Source: Molossus alvarezi (taxonomy: Eukaryota; Chordata; Mammalia; Chiroptera; Molossidae). Taken from it: DNA of 64,000 nucleotides. Both the position numbers and the translations under genes were made by a program. Under the pieces are notes generated by a model. The model did not search any database. It had not been told where the DNA came from and was given only the letters and a program-made list of their open reading frames with translations. The stretch spans positions 161,128,290 through 161,192,289 of the forward strand of contig CM073885.1 in NCBI GenBank assembly GCA_037176705.1. Direction: 5' to 3'. Of the stretch, positions 57,383 through 64,000 are shown one piece after another; position 1 is the first letter of the stretch, and every line of letters starts with the position of its first letter.

Positions 57383-57646
57383 GCCCTGGCCGGTTTGGTT
57401 CAGCGGTTAGAGCGTCGGCCTGCGGTCCTGAGAGACCCGGGTTCGGTTCCCGCTAAGGGCGTGTACCTCGGTTGCAGTTTGTCCCCGGCCCTGGTCGGTT
57501 GTGCGGGTGGCAGCCACTCGATGTGTTCCTTTCACATCAATGTTTCTCTCTCTCTCTGTTCCTCTCTCTCCCTCCCACTCTACCTGAACAAAAAATGGAA
57601 AAATGTCCTCGGGTGAGGATAAAAAAATAAATAAATAAAATAAAAT
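57383..57646 (+). mobile_element. Ves SINE, long form, young copy
   Basis: Near-consensus and CpG-rich, with a perfect 17-bp duplication AAAATCGATTGTTAATC at 57366-57382 and 57647-57663. Shares subfamily-specific bases with 14720-14972. Confidence 0.97.
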
Positions 57647-57663
57647 AAAATCGATTGTTAATC

Positions 57664-57985
57664 ATCATCTAATATTGCTTGGCTACCCAAAAATATGCCA
57701 GAGCTTAGATGTTGTTCAGAGACTCAGAGTGGTATCCTGTGACCTCTCGGCCAGTAAGTGTTAGGGTACGTGCACCAGGAATCCTTGCCACCCCCATAGA
57801 AGTAAAAGCAACTGCCACAGAGCGGTAGTAGGGCTGGGAAGAGAGACTCCTCACCCCGGCCTCCATCAGAGGAGTTCTGCTTCTGAGATAGTTCTTATGT
57901 TTCTACCTAAGATTTATGTGGGTGAAGAGTTCCATCACTGAAAACAAAAGTTATTGAAAATCACTCTTCCAGGCTGTTACATTCT
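57664..57985. other. Unannotated short stretch
   Basis: No repeat recognised. Confidence 0.4.
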
Positions 57986-58140
57986 GAAGCCATGTATCTC
58001 GAATGTCAGTGTACAGAGGGGCCACCTGGGTATCTTGTCAAAGGCAGGTTCTGATTCAGCAGGTCCAGGGCAGGAAATGAGAATCTACAATTCTGATGAA
58101 CTCCCAGATCATACTGATGCTGGGGTCCATGGAGGACTCT
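57985..58140. mobile_element. MER5-like hAT fragment
   Basis: GGGGCCACCTGGGTATCTTG, GTTCTGATTCAGCAGGTCCA, GGGCAGGAAATGAGAATCTA and ATTCTGATGAACTCCCAG match the central region of MER5A. The terminal repeats are not clear. Confidence 0.65.
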
Positions 58141-58217
58141 GTAAGTAGCAAGACTCTAAAATGGCATAGCTGAGGTCCATGGACATAGATTATTTTTCTT
58201 CTCATCTTTGTTTCAGA

Positions 58218-58221
58218 TATC

Positions 58222-58264
<43 letters not shown>

Positions 58265-58280
58265 CATCCATCCATCCATC
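58218..58280 (+). repeat. (CTAT)n/(CCAT)n microsatellite
   Basis: About 12 CTAT units then four CCAT units. Confidence 0.97.
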
Positions 58281-58369
58281 CACCTATCATATATCTATCT
58301 GGGTCTCTGGATATATACTGACCCACTCCATCCTGCTCCTGCCCCCACCCCCAGGCCTCCACTGCACTT

Positions 58370-58632
58370 TTTGTTGTTGTTGTTAATCCTCACCTGAGGA
58401 TAATTTTCCATTGGCCTTTTTTAAGAGACAGTGGAAAGAAGGGGGGCGGGGGGAGAAAGAGAGAAACATCAATGTGAGAGAGACACATCGATTGGTTGCC
58501 TCATGCACAACCCCAACTGGGGCTGGGGATCGAACCTGCAACCCAGGTATGTGCCCTTGACCGCAATTAAACCCAAGACTCTTCTATCCAGGGGCCAATG
58601 CTCTAACTGTTGAATCAATGCAGCTAGGGCTC
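58370..58632 (-). mobile_element. Ves SINE, long form (antisense)
   Basis: TTAATCCTCACCTGAGGATA left end, GGGGATCGAACCTGCAACCC, reverse head ending GCAGCTAGGGC. Probably inserted at the 3' edge of the L1 that follows; CTGCACT flanks it on both sides. Confidence 0.9.
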
Positions 58633-60879
58633 TTCGCTGCACTATTGTCTGAGTCCATTGGTTATGCATATATGCATGTAAGTTCTTTGGTTAATCTCTT
58701 CCTGCCCCTCTCACCCCTTCCCTCCGAGACTCCTCAGTCTGGTCCATGCTTTCATGTGTCTGGATCTATTTTGATCGTCAGTTTATTTTGTTCATTAGAT
58801 TCCACTTATAAGTGAGATCATGTGATACTAGTCTTTCTCTGACTGGCTTATTTCATTTAGCTTACTACTCTCCAGGTCCCTCCATGTTGTCTCAAAGGGT
58901 AAAACACCCTCTTTTTATAGCTGTATAGTATTACACTGTGTAAATGTACCACAGCTTTTTAATCCACTCATCTACTGATGGGTACTTGGGCTGTTGCCAG
59001 ATCTTAGCTTGAAAATAGTGCTGCTATGAACATAGGGGTGCAACTATTCTCTCTGATTGGTGTTTCAGGATTCTTACGGATATATTCCTAACAGTGGGAT
59101 CACTGGGTCAAATGGCAGTTCAATTTTTTAATTTTTTAAGGAAACACCATACTGTTTTCCATAGTGGCTTCAACAGTCTGCATTCCCACCAGCAGTGTAC
59201 TAGAGTCCCCTTTCCTCCACATCCTCACCAGCACTTGTCATTTGTTGATTTATTGATGGTAGCCATTCTGGCAGGTGTGAGGTGATACCTCAGAGTCATT
59301 TTAATTTGCATCTCTCTGATGATTAGTGATGTTGAGCCTTTTTTCATATGTCTCTTGGCCATCTATATGTCCTCTTTGGAGAAGTATCTATGTAAGTTCT
59401 TTGCCTACTTTTTAATTGGATTGTTTGTCTTCCTTTTGTGTGAGTTCTTTATATATTTTGAAAATTAACCCCTTATTTGATGTATAATTGGCAGTTATGC
59501 TCTCCCATACAGTGGGTTCCCTTTTCATTTTGATGCTGGTTTCTTTGCTGTGCAGAGCTTTTTAGTTTGATATAGTCCCATTTGTTTATTTTTTCCTTTG
59601 TTTCTCTTGCCCTAGGCAATGTGTTGGTGAAAATTCTGCTAAATGAGATGTCTGAGATTTTGCTGCCTATGATTTCTTCTTCTAGGATTTTTATGGTTTC
59701 ACAACTTACATTTAAGTCTTTTATCCATTTTGAGTTTATTCTTGTGTATGGTGTAATTTGGTGGTTTAGTTTCACTGTTTTGCACGTACTTGTCCAATTT
59801 TCCCATCACCATTTATTGAAGAGACTGTCTTTACTCCATTGTATGCTCTTGCCTCTTTGTCAAATATTAATTGAGTATAATGTTTTGGGTCAATTTCTGG
59901 GTTCTCTGTTCTGTTCCATTGATCTATATGTGTGTTCTTGTGCCAGTACCAGGCTGTTTTGATTACAGTGGCTTTGTAGGATAATTTGATATCTAGTATT
60001 GTGATCCCTCCTCCTTTGTTTTCTTTCACAAGATTGCTGCAGCTATTCAGGGTCATTTTTTGGTTCCATATACATTTTTGGAGTATTTGTTCTAGATCTG
60101 TTAAATATGCCATTGGTGTTTTAATAGGGATTACACTGAATCTATAGATCACTTTGTGTAGTATGGACATTTTAATGTTAATTGTTCCAATCCATGAACA
60201 CAGTATATGCTTCCACTTGTTCATATCTTCCTCTATTTCTTTTTTCAGTGTCCTGTAGTTTTCTGAAAACAGGTCTTTTACCTCCTTGGTTAAGCTTATG
60301 CCTAGGTATCTTAATTTTTTTGTTGCAGTGATAAATGGGATTTTGTTTGTTTGTTTTTGAGAGTTTATTATTGGTATATAAAAATGCCATTGATTTCTGG
60401 ATGTTAATTTTATATCTTGCTGCTTTCCCAAATTCATTTATTAAATCTAGTAGGTTTTTGGTGGAGTCTTTAAGGTTTTCTATGTACAATATCATGTGCC
60501 TGTGAATAATGACAGTTTCACTCCCTCCTTTAAAAATTGGATCCCTTTTAATTTTTCTTCTTGTCTGATAGCTGTGGCTAAGACTTCCAGTACTATGTTG
60601 AATAAGAGTGGTGAAAGCAGACATCCCTATCTTGTTCCTGTTCTTGAGGGAAACACTTTTAGTTTTTGCCCATTGAGTATGATGTTGGCTGTAGGTATAT
60701 CATATACAAACTTTGTCATATTGAGGTATGATCCCTCTGTTCCCTCTTTGCTGAGAGTTTTTTTTTTTTTTTTTAATTAAAAATGGGTGCTGGATTTTGT
60801 CAAATGACTTTTCTGCATCTATTGATATGATCATATGATTTTTATTTTTCATTTTTTTATGTGACATATCACATTTATT

Positions 60880-61135
60880 TTTTATTTATTTTAATCCTCA
60901 CCTGAGTATATTTTTCCATTGATTTAGAGAGAGAATGGAAGGGGATGGGAGAGAGAGGGGGGAAAAAAAATCAATGTGAAAAAGACATATTGATTTTTTG
61001 CCTCCTGCACATGCCCCAACCAGGGTTGGGGATCAAACCTGCAAACCAGGTACATGCCCTTAACTGGGAATTGAACCCATGACCCTTCGATGTGTGGACC
61101 AATGCTCCAACCACTGAACCACACCAGCCAGGGCT
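60880..61135 (-). mobile_element. Ves SINE in L1 (antisense)
   Basis: TTTAATCCTCACCTGAGTAT left end and reverse head GAACCACACCAGCCAGGGC. A perfect 14-bp duplication ATATCACATTTATT is at 60866-60879 and 61136-61149. Confidence 0.95.
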
Positions 61136-62407
61136 ATATCACATTTATTGTTTTGTGAATATTGTGGCAGCCTGCATCCCTGAAATAAATCCCACTTGGT
61201 CATGATGAATAATCTTTTTAATGTATTTCTGGATTCAATTTGCTAATATTTTGTTGAGGATTTTAGCATCAATATTCATTAGATATATTGGCCTGTAATT
61301 TTCTTTCTTTGTAGTGTCTTTATCTGGTTTTGTAAGTCTTCCTTCCTTTTGAATTATTTTAAAAAGTTTGAAGAGGCTAGGTGTTAGTTCTTTGAGTATT
61401 TGGTAAAACTCCCCCATGAAGCAGTCCAGTCCAGGACTTTTGTTTGCTGGGAGTTTTTTAAATCACTGCATATATTTCACTAGTTGCTATTGATCTATTC
61501 AGGTTTTTGGATTCTTCTTGATTCAGTTTTGGAATATTGTGTTTCTAGGAATTTGTCTATTTCACCCAGGTTGTCCAATGTGTTAGCATATAGTTGTTTG
61601 TAATATTTTCTTAAAATCCTTAGTATTTTTGTGGTGTCAGTTGTAAGGTCACCTCTTTTGTTTCTGATTTTATTTATTTGAGTCATCTCTCTTTGTTTCT
61701 TGATAAGTCTGGCTAAAGGGTGATCAATCTTGTTTATCTTTTCAAGGAACCAGCTCTTGGTTTCATTGAGCTTTTGTATTGCTTTTTTAGTCTCTATGTC
61801 ATTTATTTCTACTCTGATCTTCATTTCCTTTCTTCTACTTACTCTGGGCTTTTCTTGTTTTCTTTCTAATTCTTTTAGTTGTAGGGTTAGATAGTTAATT
61901 GGATATTTTTCTTGTTTCTTGAGGTAGATCTGTAGTGTTATGAACTTCCCTCTCAAGACTGCTTTTGCTGTGTCCCATCGATTTGGGGTTGTTGTGTGTT
62001 CATTTTCATTTTTTTTTCCAGGATTTAAAAAAAATGTCTTCCTTGATGTTGTTGGTAACCAATTCGTTGTTTAATAACATGCTATTTAGCCTCCATGTGT
62101 TTGAATATTTTTGAGTGTTTTTATTGTAGTTGATTTCTAGTTTCATGACATTGTGATCTGAGAAGATGCTTGATATTTTAATTTTCTTGAACTTGTAGAG
62201 ACTTAGTTTATGTCCTAAAATATGCTCTGTATTTGAGAATGTCCCATGTGCACTGGAGAAGAACATATTCTGCAGCTTTGGGGTGTTCTGTAAATGTCAA
62301 TTAAATTAATCTGATCTAGTGTGTCATTTAGGGTCATTTATTTCCTTTATGATTTTTTTTTGTCCAGAAGCTCTGTCCTGTGAAGTTGATGGGGTGTTAA
62401 AGTCCCC

Positions 62408-62671
62408 ATATGGCCCTGGCCGGTTTGGCTCAGCAGTTGGAGCGTCGGCCTGCGGTACAGAGAGACCCGGGTTCGGTTCCTGCGAAGGGCATGTACCTTG
62501 GTTGCAGTTTGTCCCCGGCCCTGGTTGGTCGTGCGGGTGGCAGCCACTCGATGTGTCCCTTCACATCGATGTTTCTCTCTCTCTCTCTTCCTCTCTCTTC
62601 CTCCTGCTCTATCTGAACAAAAAATGGAAAAATGTCCTCGGGTGAGGATAAAAAAAATAAACAAATAAATA
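62408..62671 (+). mobile_element. Ves SINE in L1
   Basis: Near-consensus copy, GCCCTGGCCGGTTTGGCTCA head and TGTCCTCGGGTGAGGATAAA tail. The duplication AAAGTCCCC is at 62399-62407 and 62672-62680. Confidence 0.96.
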
Positions 62672-63375
62672 AAAGTCCCCTACTATGACCATATTGCTGT
62701 CAATCTCTCCCTTAAAGTCCTCAAGAGGTTTTTATATTTAGGTTTTTATATTTTATATTTAGGTGCACCTATATTGGGTGCATATATATTTATCAGGGTT
62801 ACATCCTCTTGTTGGATCAGTACTTTTAGTAGTATGTAATGACTTTCTTTGTCTCTTGTTACAGCCTTTGCTTTGAAGTGGATTTTGTCAGATATAAGTA
62901 TTGCTACCCCTGCTTTTTTGGTTTTTTTCCATTTGCATGGAAAAATTTTTTTCATCCCTTTAGTTTCATCCTATGTGCATCTTTTGTTTTCAGGTGGGTC
63001 TCTTGTAGAAAGCATATATATGGGTCATGATATCCATTCAGCTACCCTATGTCTTTTGATTGCAGCACTCTATACATTTTTATTATTATTATAGCAGCAG
63101 TCCCTTTAACATTTCTTGGAAGCTGGTTTGGTGGTAATAAACCCTATTAGCCATTTTTTTTGTCTGGGAAGTTCTTTATTTCATCTTCTATTTTGAATGA
63201 TAGCCTTGCTGGATAAAGTAGTCTTGGTTTCAGATCCTCACTTTTCATTACCTTGAATACTTCATGACACTCCCTTCTGGCCTGTAGTGTTTCTGTTGAG
63301 AAGTCAGTTGACAGCTTTATAAAAGCACCTTTGTAGTTAACAAATTGCTTTTCTCTTGCTACCTTTAAGATTCTC

Positions 63376-63589
63376 TCTTTGCTTGGTTGGTGTGGCTCAG
63401 TAGTTGAGCATCAACCTATGCACCAATAGGTCACAGTTTGGATTCCTGGTCAGGGCACATGCCCAAGTAGGTCTGATCCCCAGTGGAGGGCATGCCAGAG
63501 GCAGCCAGTTGATTTTCTCTCTTATTGATGTTTCTCCCTCTCTCCCCCTCTCCCTTCCTCTCTCTCTAAAATCAGTAAAAGAAAAAAAA
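63376..63589 (+). mobile_element. Ves SINE, short form, in L1
   Basis: TTGGTGTGGCTCAGTAGTTG head, ATCCCCAGTGGAGGGCATG middle, CTCTCTAAAATCAGTAAAAG end. The duplication AAGATTCTC is at 63367-63375 and 63590-63598. It lies just 3' of ORF1 on the L1's own strand order. Confidence 0.95.
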
Positions 63590-63619
63590 AAGATTCTCAC
63601 CTTGTCTTTATTTTTGGCA

Positions 63620-63883
63620 GTTTAATTATGATGTGTATTCACATGGGCCTCTTTGGTCCTTCTTGCTTGGGACTCTGTGTCTTTAACTTGTGTGACTTTT
63701 TCCTTCACCATATTTGGGAAGTTTTCTTCCATTATTTCTTCAAATAGGTTCTCTATCCCTTGCTCACTTTCTTCTCCTTTTGGTACTCCTATGATGCAAA
63801 TATTGTTATGTTTCATATTATCCCATAGCTCCCTTAAATTGGCCTCCTGTTTTTTAATTGTTTTTTTCTTTCTGGTTCTTTGA
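63620..63883 (-). pseudogene. L1 ORF1 pseudogene fragment
   Basis: ORF1p is the L1 RNA-binding trimer protein. The minus-strand peptide from 63816 reads NICIIGVPKGEE, GIENLFEEIMEENFPN and QARRTKEAHVNTHH, matching the RNA-recognition domain of mammalian ORF1p and the start of its C-terminal domain. A frame change near 63622 separates it from the missing C-terminal end. The N-terminal coiled coil would lie beyond 63883 toward the window edge. Confidence 0.88.
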
Positions 63884-64000
63884 TTGAGTGATTTTTTTTA
63901 CCCTCTCCTCTAATTTGCTGATCTGATCCTTGGCTTCCTCTAATCTGCTTATTTCTTCAAATGTATTCTTTATTTATGCTGTCATTCTTTATTTCCAAGT

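Larger units (their letters stand above)
59473..62955 (-). pseudogene. L1 ORF2 pseudogene (endonuclease-reverse transcriptase)
   Basis: ORF2 of L1 encodes the endonuclease and reverse transcriptase that copy L1 RNA at nicked target DNA. Minus-strand fragments in order are: endonuclease start at 62955-62746 (KKTKKAGVAILISDK, INIYAPNIGAPKYK), endonuclease and linker at 62266-62006 and 61956-61495, reverse transcriptase start at 61417-61235, reverse transcriptase palm and thumb at 60624-59772 ([20 protein letters not shown]), and the C-terminal part at 59775-59473 ([17 protein letters not shown]). At about 60500-60515 the usual FADD catalytic motif reads IHRH, so both catalytic aspartates are gone. 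There are at least four frame changes and two SINE inserts. Not functional. Confidence 0.92.
58640..64000 (-). mobile_element. Long L1 LINE (antisense), runs off the right edge
   Basis: On the minus strand the order is ORF1, ORF2, 3' untranslated region, covering at least 5.3 kb. On the plus strand, GAGATCATGTGATACTAGTC and TGAAAATAGTGCTGCTATGA mark the 3' part near 58.8-59.03 kb. ORF2 pieces lie at 59473-62955 and ORF1 at 63622 onward. Frames shift repeatedly and the reverse transcriptase catalytic motif is lost, so the copy is dead. Three Ves SINEs interrupt it. It is the longest transposon in the window; its 5' end lies outside. Confidence 0.95.

Noticed and set aside
1..64000. Helitrons (HeliBat type) and recent piggyBac or mariner elements
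   Set aside because: I looked for TC...CTAG ends with a hairpin and for TTAA-flanked elements and saw no convincing example.

Overview
This window is mammalian nuclear DNA, almost certainly from a bat of the Yangochiroptera. The main evidence is about 39 copies of tRNA-derived SINEs of the bat Ves type, each with a tRNA-like head carrying pol III A and B boxes (for example TGGCTCAGCGG and GGTTCGGTTCC) and most with target-site duplications that can be read directly. They make up roughly a seventh of the window. Older mammalian repeats (MIR, L2, MaLR LTRs, Tigger-, MER5- and MER53-like DNA transposon relics) and two antisense L1 blocks fill much of the rest. I saw no vespertilionid-style Helitrons, so I do not assign a family.

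No complete protein-coding gene is visible. Nearly all ORFs over 60 codons are repeat-derived or chance. Two short segments look like possible exons of genes extending outside the window or of non-coding transcripts: 24066-24171 (+; CpG-retaining, open, ends at a GTAAGT donor) and 40848-40940 (+; ATG in a strong Kozak context, 31 open codons, ends at a GTAAGC donor). Neither protein is recognised.

Layout. 1-8.4 kb: L1 3' fragment, Ves copies, (GT)n, a Tigger-like relic, MaLR LTRs, and two diverged copies of an LTR-like repeat (3345-4160 and 5850-6620). 8.4-14.3 kb: unannotated DNA, a long antisense L2 split by a MaLR LTR, then L1 3' relic. 14.3-23.2 kb: MIR, serial SINE insertions at one target (16.8-17.3 kb), a SPIN/URR1-like hAT MITE, a second Tigger-like relic, and L1 3' end. 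23.2-25.6 kb: SINE-free DNA with candidate exon 1. 25.8-28.96 kb: antisense L1 ORF2/3'UTR relic carrying three Ves inserts. 29-43.6 kb: mostly unique sequence with only one Ves (32.0-32.3 kb), a 21-bp minisatellite, a second SPIN-like MITE and candidate exon 2; 32.3-43.6 kb is free of Ves. 43.6-58 kb: dense Ves, two L2 tracts, MIR, MER5 and MER53-like relics. 58.6-64 kb: a long antisense L1 with recognisable ORF2 and ORF1 remnants running off the right edge, carrying three more Ves inserts.

The window is best read as intronic or intergenic DNA shaped by successive transposon waves: L2/MIR first, then MaLR, Tigger and MER5, then the SPIN-like hAT and L1, then Ves SINEs. The youngest Ves copies keep perfect 14-17 bp target duplications. 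Family names come from recall of consensus sequences, not from a search.
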